64,000 bases of DNA from Phenylobacterium sp. (lineage in GTDB: Bacteria > Pseudomonadota > Alphaproteobacteria > Caulobacterales > Caulobacteraceae), in the NCBI RefSeq assembly GCF_004799515.1, contig NZ_SSMX01000046.1:124001-188000 (forward strand). Reading direction: 5' to 3'. Numbering within the stretch: position 1 is the stretch's first letter; the number at the start of each line of letters is the position of its first letter. The notes below the pieces were generated by a model, which did not search any database, was not told where the DNA came from, and saw only the letters and a list, made by a program, of their open reading frames with translations. Below are positions 15,109 to 23,662 of this stretch, one piece after another. The translations under genes were made by a program, and so were the position numbers.

Positions 15109-16286
15109 GCGGCCGCCGCCTTGCGGGCCCAGTGCTCCAAGGGCGTCATGCCCATAGCCACCAGCTCGGGGCTCTGCGCCAGATAGGCCGCGGTGGGGAA
15201 ACCCGGGCGCGCCTCGGCCACCGCCCAAGCGCCGCCGCGCAGATAGTCGATCAGCGGATTGGCCCCGGGACGGAGACCCTCGCCGCGCGCCGCGACATAG
15301 TGCGGGACGTCGAACCACGGCCCCGGGCTCCGTCCCTCCGCCGCCCCGCCGCCCAGGAAGTGCGCCAAGGGCTCGAAACCTGCCGCCGCGACGTCCTCGT
15401 ACTGCGCCAGGTACCAACGGGGGTCGAACAGCGGATGCGGCGAGAGGCCCTCGCGCCAGCCGACGCTCGCATAGTGCGGAAGCGGCGCGGTCTCGGCCGC
15501 CTGCGGGGCCTGGGCGAGGTACCAGGCCGGGTCGAACAGCGGATGCGGCGTAAGGCCGTCGCGCCAGCCCTGGCGCAGGTAGTGCGAGACGGGGTCCTCG
15601 CCGGCCGCCAGCCCGGGCCGCTGGCCGGCGTAATGGGCGAGGTCGAACAGCGGGTGCGGATCGCGGCCCAGCCAGGCGCCGCGATGCAGGAAGTGGCCGA
15701 GCGGCGTGGCCCCGCCCAGGTCCGCCTCGCCGCCGGCCCGGTAGTGGGCGGGATCGAACAGCGGATGCGGCTGGGCGTCGGCGGCCGCGCCGCGCACCAG
15801 ATAATGCAGCAGGGGCGAGTGGCCGAAGCCGGCGGCCTCGGGGTATGCGGCCAGGTAGAAGGCCTGGTCGAACAGGCTGGCGGGCGTCGCGGCGGGATCG
15901 GCCTTGCGCCGGGCGTAGGCGGCGATCTCCGCGAGGCCGCCGTCGCGCCAGACCCCGCTGGCCGCGATCAGCCGGGCCTCGCCGGCCGTACCGGCCCGCA
16001 GCAGCAGCCTTTGCCAGTTTCGGCCCAAGGGCGCGGGCAGCGGACGGGCCCGCGGCGCCAACCGCGCCAGGCCATCGGTCCGCGCAGCGCCCAGGGCCTC
16101 GGCGCGGCCCTGCAGCGCCGCGGTCAGCGCCAGGGTGAGCTCCGTGCGGGTCAGGGCCTCGCGCACCTGCGCCTGGTGCACGAGGCCGTGGGCGGCGGCG
16201 AGCTCGCCGCGCAGGCGCTCGACCAGCTTGGCTACCGCGGCGGCCTTCTGCGCGAGGCCGACGGGCTTGGGCGCGGTCCGGGCCAT
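15105..16286 (-). CDS. Protein of seven ~37-residue HPLFD/HYLxxG repeats
   Basis: The 393-residue protein has an N-terminal helical part (about 1-120, rich in Ala/Leu/Arg, possibly coiled) followed by seven tandem units of ~37 residues. Each opens PHPLFDxxxY and ends PLxHYLxxGWREGL. No catalytic domain is recognisable. The same unit occurs in the glycosyltransferase at 17317 and the WbsX-like protein at 20436, so it probably belongs to one glycan machinery as a docking or carbohydrate-contact module. ATG at 16284-16286 begins 2 bases after the stop of the glycosyltransferase gene upstream. No signal peptide or membrane segment is evident. Confidence 0.75.
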   Translation of the reverse strand: MARTAPKPVGLAQKAAAVAKLVERLRGELAAAHGLVHQAQVREALTRTELTLALTAALQGRAEALGAARTDGLARLAPRARPLPAPLGRNWQRLLLRAGTAGEARLIAASGVWRDGGLAEIAAYARRKADPAATPASLFDQAFYLAAYPEAAGFGHSPLLHYLVRGAAADAQPHPLFDPAHYRAGGEADLGGATPLGHFLHRGAWLGRDPHPLFDLAHYAGQRPGLAAGEDPVSHYLRQGWRDGLTPHPLFDPAWYLAQAPQAAETAPLPHYASVGWREGLSPHPLFDPRWYLAQYEDVAAAGFEPLAHFLGGGAAEGRSPGPWFDVPHYVAARGEGLRPGANPLIDYLRGGAWAVAEARPGFPTAAYLAQSPELVAMGMTPLEHWARKAAAA

Positions 16287-16288
16287 GG

Positions 16289-17320
16289 TCAGAGCAGTCC
16301 CTCGTGCGCCAGCCACCCGAGGTAGCCGCCCTCAACCGCGTCGAAGGGATCGGGGAAGGCCGCCTGCAGGTCGGGGCGCTGGCGGTAGATCACCCGGTGC
16401 GGCTTGGCGATCGGCGTCCCGTCGGAATAGGCGCCGTAGGCCCACCAGCCGTCTGGGATCACCGGATCGGTCGCCGCGGCCACCTGGTCCTTGTACCAGT
16501 TCCAGATCTCATAGACCGGATAGTTGTCGCCCCCATACTTGCGGGTCATGGCGTCGCCCAGCGGCCCCAGCTTGGTGAAGTGCCAGAAGCGCAGGGGAAC
16601 CCCGTTGACGGTGATGTCGCCGCCCTTGGGCATCTCGACCGTCCGTGTGCTGAGATTCCAGCTCGCGACGTTGTAGCCCGGGTCGCGGATCACCTTGACC
16701 TTGTCGAACAGGGCCGGGACGTGGTCACACCAGCGCTGATCGACGAAGAGGCCCAGCGGCATGTCGTCGTAGCACCAATCCAGCAGGCGCTCGTTCCACC
16801 ATTCGGCGAAGCGCGCGCCCTCGCCGCCCGCGCGCACGGCCACGAAGCCCAGGTTGAAGATGCCGGTGCGCGAGGCCGACAGGTCGTTGTCGGCGATGGC
16901 TTCCGGCGTGTGGTTGGGCTCGATCAGGTGCGGGGTGAGCAGGATGTCGCTGTCCTCCAGCCAGGCCTCCAGCGGGCTCAGGCTGGCGAAGAGGGCGGTG
17001 TCCGGATCGAGGTAGATCACCGCGTCCGCGCCGGAGCCGGCGCAGGCCTGCCGCAGGAACGGGCCCTTCACCGCCGTGCAGGCTTCCACCACGTCGTGCT
17101 TGAAGAGCCACGCCGCGAAGTCGGCGACGCCAAGGTCCTTGGCCCAGACCACCCGGTCGAAGGGCTCGGCCGCCAGGTAGAGCCGCAGGCCCGGCGGCGG
17201 CTCGTCGGTGATCAGCGCCACCAGCTCCCAGTCCGGATGGAAGCGCCGCAGGCTCTGGAACAGCACGCGCGCGCGGTTCAGGTAGGAGAAGGTGAAGCTG
17301 GAATAGCAAAGGACCTTCAT
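16289..17320 (-). CDS. GT-A type glycosyltransferase with DPD motif
   Basis: A 343-residue protein with a nucleotide-sugar-diphospho-transferase-like fold: an N-terminal MKVLCYSSFTFSYLNRARVL, the metal-binding VIYLDPDTALF (DPD at 105-107), NLGFVAVR, FVDQRWCD and late NVASWNLSTR and FWHFTKLG. The order of motifs matches the N-terminal third of the 742-residue protein at 32296, showing common ancestry. It is probably a metal-dependent glycosyltransferase acting in the cytoplasm. The ATG overlaps the TGA of the gene upstream (ATGA), in the unit 19269-15105. Donor and acceptor are not deducible. Confidence 0.82.
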   Translation of the reverse strand: MKVLCYSSFTFSYLNRARVLFQSLRRFHPDWELVALITDEPPPGLRLYLAAEPFDRVVWAKDLGVADFAAWLFKHDVVEACTAVKGPFLRQACAGSGADAVIYLDPDTALFASLSPLEAWLEDSDILLTPHLIEPNHTPEAIADNDLSASRTGIFNLGFVAVRAGGEGARFAEWWNERLLDWCYDDMPLGLFVDQRWCDHVPALFDKVKVIRDPGYNVASWNLSTRTVEMPKGGDITVNGVPLRFWHFTKLGPLGDAMTRKYGGDNYPVYEIWNWYKDQVAAATDPVIPDGWWAYGAYSDGTPIAKPHRVIYRQRPDLQAAFPDPFDAVEGGYLGWLAHEGLL

Positions 17321-19269
17321 CCCGCGGCCTCCAGGAGCTCGGCCGTCAGCCCGCTGAACGCCAGGTCGTAGAGCTGCGGCCGCCGGGCGGCGCGCGACAG
17401 CGCCGCGATCCCGCCGCCGTCGAAGGCCTGCGCCAGCGCCGCCTCGTCCGCCAGCACCTGGCCGTGCCCGGTCCCGGCCACGAAGGCCGCGACGTTGCCG
17501 CTGTCCGGCCCGGTGATCACCGCCGCCCCGCCGGCCACGGCCTCGTAGGCGGTGAAGGAGAAGGTCTCGCGGCAGAGCGGCCAGATCAGCACGGCGTCCA
17601 CCTCGTGGCGGGCGATGGCGTCACGCATGGCGTTGGGCGCGGCCTCGCTCACGCTCACCTTGTGGAACTCCAGCGGCAGGCGGGGCTGCGTGCGCCCGCC
17701 CAGGTGCAGGAAGCGGTAGCGCGGGTCGGCGGCGTGGCGGACGATAAGGTCGCGGAACACCTCCCAGCCCTTGTGGGCCGAGGGCATGCCCACATAGGCG
17801 ATCCTCAACGGCCGGTTGGCCGGGGTCGGCGGCGCGGGCCCGCGGTCGACCAGGCGGGCGTGGGGCAGGACGACCTCGCCGGCGACCGGGACCGCCGCGC
17901 GCGCCTTCCAGAGGCCGAGGGTGGTCGCAGCCGGGCTCACCACCGTCAGCGACAGGCGGCCGAACAGCCGCTCGTGCTCGGCGATGTGGCGCGCCCGCCA
18001 GGGGCCGTAGACGCAGATGCCGCAGGCCGCGCTGCCCGGCGGCGGGGCGGCGCAGTCGGCCACGTCGTCGCGCAGCAGGTGGTAGCCGGCGCAGAGGCTC
18101 GCGAAATCATGCAGCCAGAAGAAGCCGGCGCTCAGGCCCAGCGCCTCGACAATCTCCGCCGTTTCGCCGGCGTTGTGGCCCAAGAGGCTGTGGATCGCGA
18201 AGCTGCGCTGCGCGCTGTCGCGCCCGGCCGCCCTGGACAGAGCCGCCGCGACCGTCGCCGCCGCGAAGAACCCGACCGCCTGGCCGTTCAGCAGCACGCC
18301 CAGCGGCCCGGCTTCGCTGCGCTGGCGCACCACCGGCCAGGGCTTGGCGGGATAGAGGTGCAGGTGGTCGCGGCCGAGCTGGGCCATCCGCGCGCCCTCC
18401 CGCTGCAGGCAGAGCTGCACGCCGCCGGTGTTGGCCGTGTAGTCGTCGTGGCTGAAGGTGACGTGCAGGGCCGCGAGCCCGGCCCGCGCCCTGGCGGCCA
18501 GGGCGGCGGCCAGCTGCGCCTCGTCCCCCTGGGCCAGCCGCGCCGCGGCCCGCTCCACGAGGGCCACGTGCTCGGCCAGGGGCGCCAGGCGCTTGATGAT
18601 CTCATACCGGAAGCCAAGCTCCAGGCGCGGCGTCCGGCCCTCGGCGCGGCCCGCGGCCAGGTAGTGGACGAAGGGGTTGATCCCCGCGGCGGCGACGTCC
18701 GGATTGGTTTCCACATAGTGCGCCAGCGAGAACCCTTCGTTGGGATCGCGCCCCTCGCGCCAGCCCCAGGTCAGGAAGTGGTCGAGCGGGTCGTAGCCGG
18801 TCTTCGCCACGTCCGGATTGACCGCCAGATAGAAGTCCGCGTCGAATTCCTGGCCGGCGACCGCGCGGTCGGCGTCGCGCGCCCGGGCGATCGGCCCGTC
18901 GGCGCCCAGGCCCTGGAAGCTCCAGGCCGGGGCCGCGCCGCGCCGCGCCGCCTCCAGCAGATAGGCCTCGGCGAAGGCGGAGCGGACCACCTCGCGTCCC
19001 TCGCCCCGGCCGCGGACCAGGTAGTGATGGAACGGGTTCCAGCCGGCCTCGGCGACCTCCGGATAGGCTTCCATGTAGGCTCGCGTCGAGAACCACGGCG
19101 CCGGGTCGCGCCCCTCGCGCCATCCGGCGGTGAGGTAGTGGCGAACCACGTCCAGCTCGGCGCCGCGCAGGTCCGGATTGACCGTCCAGTAGAAGGCGCC
19201 GTCGAAGGCGGTGGCGACGGCTTGATAGGCCCCGTCGCCCTCAGCCTTCAGTCGGGCCTTGACGGCCAT
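17317..19269 (-). CDS. Repeat-containing glycosyltransferase (GT4-like C-terminus)
   Basis: The 650-residue protein combines about four ~37-residue repeats in its first 220 residues (for example DFYLAVNPDVAKTGYDPLDHF and GWREGRDP) with a GT-B type glycosyltransferase half. The latter has ITF-like HVTFSHDDYTANTGGVQ near 270, IAYVGMPSAHKGWEVF, and an EX7E-like ETFSFTAYEAVAGGAAVITG near 595. ATG at 19267-19269 was chosen because the 20 codons upstream read poorly and overlap the divergent promoter space. It leads a coupled leftward unit with the GT at 16289 and the repeat protein at 15105. Its repeats are closest in style to the PDVAAAG form also seen in some secreted repeat proteins. Confidence 0.8.
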   Translation of the reverse strand: MAVKARLKAEGDGAYQAVATAFDGAFYWTVNPDLRGAELDVVRHYLTAGWREGRDPAPWFSTRAYMEAYPEVAEAGWNPFHHYLVRGRGEGREVVRSAFAEAYLLEAARRGAAPAWSFQGLGADGPIARARDADRAVAGQEFDADFYLAVNPDVAKTGYDPLDHFLTWGWREGRDPNEGFSLAHYVETNPDVAAAGINPFVHYLAAGRAEGRTPRLELGFRYEIIKRLAPLAEHVALVERAAARLAQGDEAQLAAALAARARAGLAALHVTFSHDDYTANTGGVQLCLQREGARMAQLGRDHLHLYPAKPWPVVRQRSEAGPLGVLLNGQAVGFFAAATVAAALSRAAGRDSAQRSFAIHSLLGHNAGETAEIVEALGLSAGFFWLHDFASLCAGYHLLRDDVADCAAPPPGSAACGICVYGPWRARHIAEHERLFGRLSLTVVSPAATTLGLWKARAAVPVAGEVVLPHARLVDRGPAPPTPANRPLRIAYVGMPSAHKGWEVFRDLIVRHAADPRYRFLHLGGRTQPRLPLEFHKVSVSEAAPNAMRDAIARHEVDAVLIWPLCRETFSFTAYEAVAGGAAVITGPDSGNVAAFVAGTGHGQVLADEAALAQAFDGGGIAALSRAARRPQLYDLAFSGLTAELLEAAG

Positions 19270-19391
19270 GCGGCGCAAATTCCTCTCAGCGGTCAGCGCT
19301 CCTGTGCAACAGAAGGCCTGGGGGATCAATCGGGGGAGATCAACCGGGCGGGGCTTGCCGCGCCCGCCGCCCGACCCTAGACCCGATCTCC

Positions 19392-20426
19392 ATGACCACC
19401 GGCAATGCTTCCAAGACCGCCGGCCCGGGTGCGCCAGGCGCGGGGCGCAGCGCCTATCTGGTGCTGGGCATGCACCGTTCGGGCACCTCGGCGGTGACCC
19501 AGGTGCTGGCGCTCGCCGGCGCGACCCTGCCGCAGAACGTGATGCCGGGCGATACGCACAACGCCAAGGGCTACTTCGAGCCCTGGAAGATCGCGATGTT
19601 CAACAACCAGCGCCTGAGGGCCGGCGGCTCGGCCTGGGACGACGTCTTCGCCTTTCCCCACCGGCCGCTGGACGCCCCGGCGGAGCGCGGCTGGCTGGAC
19701 CGCGCCCTGGCCCTGTTCGAGGACGAGTACGGCGGGGTGCGCCATCCCCTGCTGAAGGACCCGCGGGTGACCGTCCTGCTGCCCTTCTGGCGCGCGGTGC
19801 TGGACGGGGTCGGCGTCGGCGCGCGTTGCGTGATCCCGGTGCGCCATCCCCTGGCGGTGGCCGGCTCGCTGGGCCGGCGCGACGGCTTCGCGCCGGAGAA
19901 GTCGGTGCTGGTCTGGTCCGCCTACATGCTGGCCGCCGAGGCCTATACCCGCGACCTGCCCCGCGCCTTCGTGGGCTACGACGGCCTCCTGGGCGACTGG
20001 CGCGCTGAGGTGAGTCGGATCGAGGCGGCCCACGGCGCGCCCCTGCCCCGGATGACCGAGGCCGCCGCCGAAGCCATCGACGGCTTCCTGACCCCCGACC
20101 TTCGCCACAACGACGCGGGCCGGGGCCTGAAGGCCCTGGGCTGGGCGGGCGAGATCGCCGGCCAGGTGCTGGCCTGGTTCGAGGCCGCCGCCGCGGACCA
20201 GGCGCCCGATCCTGACGGCCTCGCCGCGCCGGCCCGGGCGCTGGCGGAACGGCAGCGGGAGGTCGGCGTCCTGGTCTCGCCCACCACACGCGACCTGGAC
20301 GCGGCGCGCACCGAACTGCTCGAGGCCCGCCAGCGGCTGGAGTTCCTCGAGGCCGACGTCGACGCCCTGCGCCGCGACGCCGCGGCGGCCGGCGCGCGGC
20401 TCGACGCCCTCCTGGCGCAGGACTAG
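19392..20426 (+). CDS. Sulfotransferase-family protein with C-terminal coiled coil
   Basis: A 344-residue protein with a P-loop LGMHRSGTSAV (25-35), which matches the PAPS 5'-phosphosulfate loop, KDPRV near 122 and the 3'-phosphate-type RHPLAVAGSL near 153. AKGYFEPW is common in this bacterial family. The last ~70 residues are heptad-like (ARTELLEARQRLEFLEADVDAL), a likely coiled coil for oligomerisation or docking. It probably transfers sulfate to a sugar of the surface glycan. It starts 122 bases from the divergent GT gene and is followed 9 bases later by the WbsX-like gene. Confidence 0.8.
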   Translation: MTTGNASKTAGPGAPGAGRSAYLVLGMHRSGTSAVTQVLALAGATLPQNVMPGDTHNAKGYFEPWKIAMFNNQRLRAGGSAWDDVFAFPHRPLDAPAERGWLDRALALFEDEYGGVRHPLLKDPRVTVLLPFWRAVLDGVGVGARCVIPVRHPLAVAGSLGRRDGFAPEKSVLVWSAYMLAAEAYTRDLPRAFVGYDGLLGDWRAEVSRIEAAHGAPLPRMTEAAAEAIDGFLTPDLRHNDAGRGLKALGWAGEIAGQVLAWFEAAAADQAPDPDGLAAPARALAERQREVGVLVSPTTRDLDAARTELLEARQRLEFLEADVDALRRDAAAAGARLDALLAQD

Positions 20427-20435
20427 GCCGCGCGC

Positions 20436-22547
20436 GTGACGGCGTCTCCCTCCGATCCAGGCGCCCTGATGGCGCGCCGCCGCGCGGCCCGCGAGGCGCG
20501 TGAGCGGCTGGGCGAGGCGCGCTGGGAGGCCTTCCAGGCCGCCAGCCGCAAGCGCTACGCCGGGTCCGCCGCCCGCCGCGTCCCGCCGCCGCTCGCCCGC
20601 CTGCTGGCCCGCGGCAAGACGCCGGGCCGCGTGCTGCTGCTGCGGCTCTCCGGCCTGTGGGCGCCGGAGCTGGAAATGAGCCTTGGCTCCGCGCCGGGAC
20701 CGGCCCTGCCGCTCTCGGCCTATGTCCGCGCCGGGCCGGACCCGGCCGCCCAACCCCGCGCCCTGTTCGACCAGGCCTGCTACCTGAAGTCCGCCCCGGC
20801 CCTGGCCGGCAGCCGCTGGCCGCCGCTGGCCCACTACCTGGTGGTGGGCGACAGCCATGGCCTCAGCCCGCATCCGCTGTTCGACCTTTCCGCCTACCGC
20901 GCCCGTCACGGGGCGGAGATGAGCGCGGGCCGGCTCACCGCCCTCGAGCACTTCATCTTCCAGGGCGCGGCGGCCGGCACCGATCCGCATCCGCTGTTTC
21001 GGGTGCGCGACTACGTGGCCCAGTCCGACGAACTGGCCGAGACCGGCGAGAACCCGCTGCTCCACTACCTGCGCCGGGGCTGGCGCGAGGGGCTGGAGCC
21101 GCATCCGCTGTTCGCCGGCGCCTGGTACCTGGAGCGCTATCCGCACGCCCAGGCGGCGGGGATAGCACCCCTGCTGCACTATCTGACGGAGGGCGCGGCG
21201 GATGGCCTGGACCCGCATCCGCTGTTCGACGTGGCCGCCTATCGCCGCCAGCGCCACAGCGGCGCGGGCGACGCGCTTCTCGACTACCTGGCCGGCGGCG
21301 CGCGGGCCAAGGTGAGCCCGAACCCACACTTCAGTCCCGCCTACTACCTGGAGGAGGCCGTCGACCGGCCGCAGGCCGCCGCCAATCCGTTGCAGCACTA
21401 CCTGACGCTCGGCAGCTTCGAAGGCCTGTGGCCGTCGCCGGACTTCGACGAGGCCGCATACTTCGCCGCCTATCCAGACGCCGCCGAAAGCGGGCTGAGC
21501 GCCTTGGAGCACTGGGTGCGCAGCCGCGCCGCGCGGCCGGCCAGAGGCGCCTCGGTAGGCCGCGAGGTCTCGGCCGAGGCCCTGTTCGCCGACCTGCGGC
21601 GCGCCGCCGATCCCGATCCGGCGGCTTACGACACGGCCGCTTATGAGGCCTTGCGCCAGCCGCGCGCCGGCGGGACGCCGCGGCCGCCGGTCAAGGTCGT
21701 GGCCTTCCGCCACAGCCGCTCGCCGGACTGGTCGGCGGTAGTGCGCGCCCTGCCCAACTTCCGCGGCCACCTGCAGCCGCGCCTGCCGGCGGACGGCTCG
21801 GTCGATCCGGCCGACCCCAAGGTGCTGCGCCGCGACACCGAACTGGCGGCGCGCTACGGCTTGGCCGGCTTCTGCCACGAGGTCGCCAGCGCCGCAGCGG
21901 TGACGGCGGTGACGGCGACCGATTTCCCCTTCTGCCTGGCCTGGAGCGGCCCCGTTGCAGCCCCGGCGGTGCTGGCGGCCCTGGCTTCGGACCCGGCGCT
22001 GAAGCTCGACGGCCGGCCGATCCTGGTGCTGCCGCCTCGCGCGGACGTCGCGGCCTGGCGCGCGGCGGGCGACCTATTCCTGGTCCAGCGCGGCGGCGCG
22101 GCCGCAGCCGGCTTCGACGCCCGCCTGCCCGACCTCGCCCCGCCGCGCGCGCCGGAGGGCCCGCCTGGGCCGGTGATCAACCCCGACTTCCGCGGCTTGG
22201 TCCACGACCACCGCGCCCTGATGGCCGAGCGGATGGCCGCGGCGCTGGCGCAGGACGAGCTCCCGCTCGTGGCAGCCGCCCACGACACCACGCCGCGCGC
22301 CCAGGACACCCCGGTGGTCTGGCATGGCGCGAGCCCCGGCGCCCTGCAGGCCTGGCTCGAACACGCCCTCGACCTGGCCGCCGCCCGCGCGCCCGACCGC
22401 CGGCTGGTGTTCCTGCATGCCTGGAACGACTGGGAGAGCGGGGCTGCGCTCAGCCCCGACCGCCGCTTCGGCCACGGCTGGCTGGAGGCCGTCGCCAACG
22501 CCGCCGACGCCGACCTGCTGACGCCCGCCGCGGAGGCCACCCGGTGA
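20436..22547 (+). CDS. WbsX-like protein with seven N-terminal ~37-residue repeats
   Basis: The 703-residue protein has a basic N-terminus (1-75), seven HPLFD/HYLxxG repeats (about 105-365) and a C-terminal domain resembling WbsX glycosyltransferases (GH99-like fold). WbsX landmarks are LPNFRGHLQPRLP, VLRRDTELAARYGLAGFC, LDGRPILVL and HAWNDWESGAALSPDRRFGHGWLEA. The central WANENWTR-type block is shortened to AWSGPVA and the aromatic strand after GFC is lost, so catalysis may be impaired. It starts at GTG 20436-20438, nine bases after the sulfotransferase stop, and its TGA overlaps the next GTG (GTGA). It may act as a scaffold or acceptor-binding partner more than as an enzyme. Confidence 0.75.
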   Translation: MTASPSDPGALMARRRAAREARERLGEARWEAFQAASRKRYAGSAARRVPPPLARLLARGKTPGRVLLLRLSGLWAPELEMSLGSAPGPALPLSAYVRAGPDPAAQPRALFDQACYLKSAPALAGSRWPPLAHYLVVGDSHGLSPHPLFDLSAYRARHGAEMSAGRLTALEHFIFQGAAAGTDPHPLFRVRDYVAQSDELAETGENPLLHYLRRGWREGLEPHPLFAGAWYLERYPHAQAAGIAPLLHYLTEGAADGLDPHPLFDVAAYRRQRHSGAGDALLDYLAGGARAKVSPNPHFSPAYYLEEAVDRPQAAANPLQHYLTLGSFEGLWPSPDFDEAAYFAAYPDAAESGLSALEHWVRSRAARPARGASVGREVSAEALFADLRRAADPDPAAYDTAAYEALRQPRAGGTPRPPVKVVAFRHSRSPDWSAVVRALPNFRGHLQPRLPADGSVDPADPKVLRRDTELAARYGLAGFCHEVASAAAVTAVTATDFPFCLAWSGPVAAPAVLAALASDPALKLDGRPILVLPPRADVAAWRAAGDLFLVQRGGAAAAGFDARLPDLAPPRAPEGPPGPVINPDFRGLVHDHRALMAERMAAALAQDELPLVAAAHDTTPRAQDTPVVWHGASPGALQAWLEHALDLAAARAPDRRLVFLHAWNDWESGAALSPDRRFGHGWLEAVANAADADLLTPAAEATR

Positions 22548-23662
22548 CCGCCCGCGTCACCGTCGTGGGCTACCCCTTCCAGCCGACCGGCATGGCCGAA
22601 CATGCGCGCTCCACCCTGCGCGCCTTGCAGGCGGTGGGCCTCAAGCCCCGGCTGCTGGACGTCGCCGACGCCAACCGCGCCTTCGATCCGGACCTGGAAC
22701 GCGACTTCGCTCCGCATCTGACACCGACGCTGGGCGAGGGCGTGAACATCTTCGGGGTCAACGGCGACGAGGCGGCGCGCGTGATCGGCAAGGTCGGCGA
22801 GGCCGCCTTCGCCCGCGGCTACAACATCGCCTATCCGGCCTGGGAGCTGGCCCGCTATCCCAAGGCGTGGGCTGAGGTGCTGGACCGTTTCGACGAGATC
22901 TGGGCCCCTTCGGCCTTCGTGCAGGCGGCGCTGGAGGACGCGGTCTCGCGGCCCGTGCACCGCATGCCCCTGCCGGTGGACCTGAAGCTCTCATCGTTCC
23001 TGGGCCGGCGCTATTTCGCGATCCCGGAAGAGGCCTTCGTGGTGGTGTTCTTCTTCGACTTCGCCTCCTTCGCCGACCGCAAGAACCCCGGCGCGGTGCT
23101 GGAGGCCTTCGAGCGGCTGGCGGCGCGCCGGCCCGACGCCGACATCCACTGCGTGATCAAATCGCGCGGCGGCGGCGGCATCGACGCGGCCCAGGCGGCG
23201 CTGGAGGCAAGGCTCGCGGCCCTCGGCCCGCGCGCCCAGGCGATCTACGGCGACCTCTCCGACAACGAGATCAAGAACCTGGTGCGGGCGTCGGACGTCT
23301 TCGTCTCCCTGCACCGCTCGGAGGGCTTCGGGCGCGGCATGGCCGAGGCCATGGCGCTGGGCAAGCCGGCCATCGCCACCGGCTATTCCGGCAACCTCGA
23401 CTTCATGGTCCGGGGAACCGGCCTCCTGGTGGACTACGATCTGGTCCCGGTCGCCCCGGGCGCCTATCCGCATGGCGAGGGCCAGGTCTGGGCTGACGCC
23501 TCCGCCGAGCACGCCGCGCGGCTGATCGAGCAGCTGCTGGACGATCCGGCGGAGGCGCGGGCCATGGGCGCGCGCGGCAAGGCCTTCATCGCCGAGCACT
23601 ATTCGGTCCGGGCCGCCGGCGAACGGGCGCTGGCGCGGCTGAAGGCGATCGGGCGGGCCTAG
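22544..23662 (+). CDS. Glycosyltransferase family 4
   Basis: A 372-residue GT-B protein. The N-terminal half reads TVVGYPFQPTGMAEHARS and WAPSAFVQAAL; the donor half has FFDFASFADRKNP and the EX7E element SLHRSEGFGRGMAEAMALGKP, near residue 260. It is paralogous to the 405-residue gene at 34535. Its GTG start overlaps the WbsX-like stop (GTGA), making it the third gene of the rightward unit sulfotransferase-WbsX-GT4. Its stop shares CTAG (23659-23662) with the convergent membrane-protein gene. Confidence 0.88.
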   Translation: MTARVTVVGYPFQPTGMAEHARSTLRALQAVGLKPRLLDVADANRAFDPDLERDFAPHLTPTLGEGVNIFGVNGDEAARVIGKVGEAAFARGYNIAYPAWELARYPKAWAEVLDRFDEIWAPSAFVQAALEDAVSRPVHRMPLPVDLKLSSFLGRRYFAIPEEAFVVVFFFDFASFADRKNPGAVLEAFERLAARRPDADIHCVIKSRGGGGIDAAQAALEARLAALGPRAQAIYGDLSDNEIKNLVRASDVFVSLHRSEGFGRGMAEAMALGKPAIATGYSGNLDFMVRGTGLLVDYDLVPVAPGAYPHGEGQVWADASAEHAARLIEQLLDDPAEARAMGARGKAFIAEHYSVRAAGERALARLKAIGRA

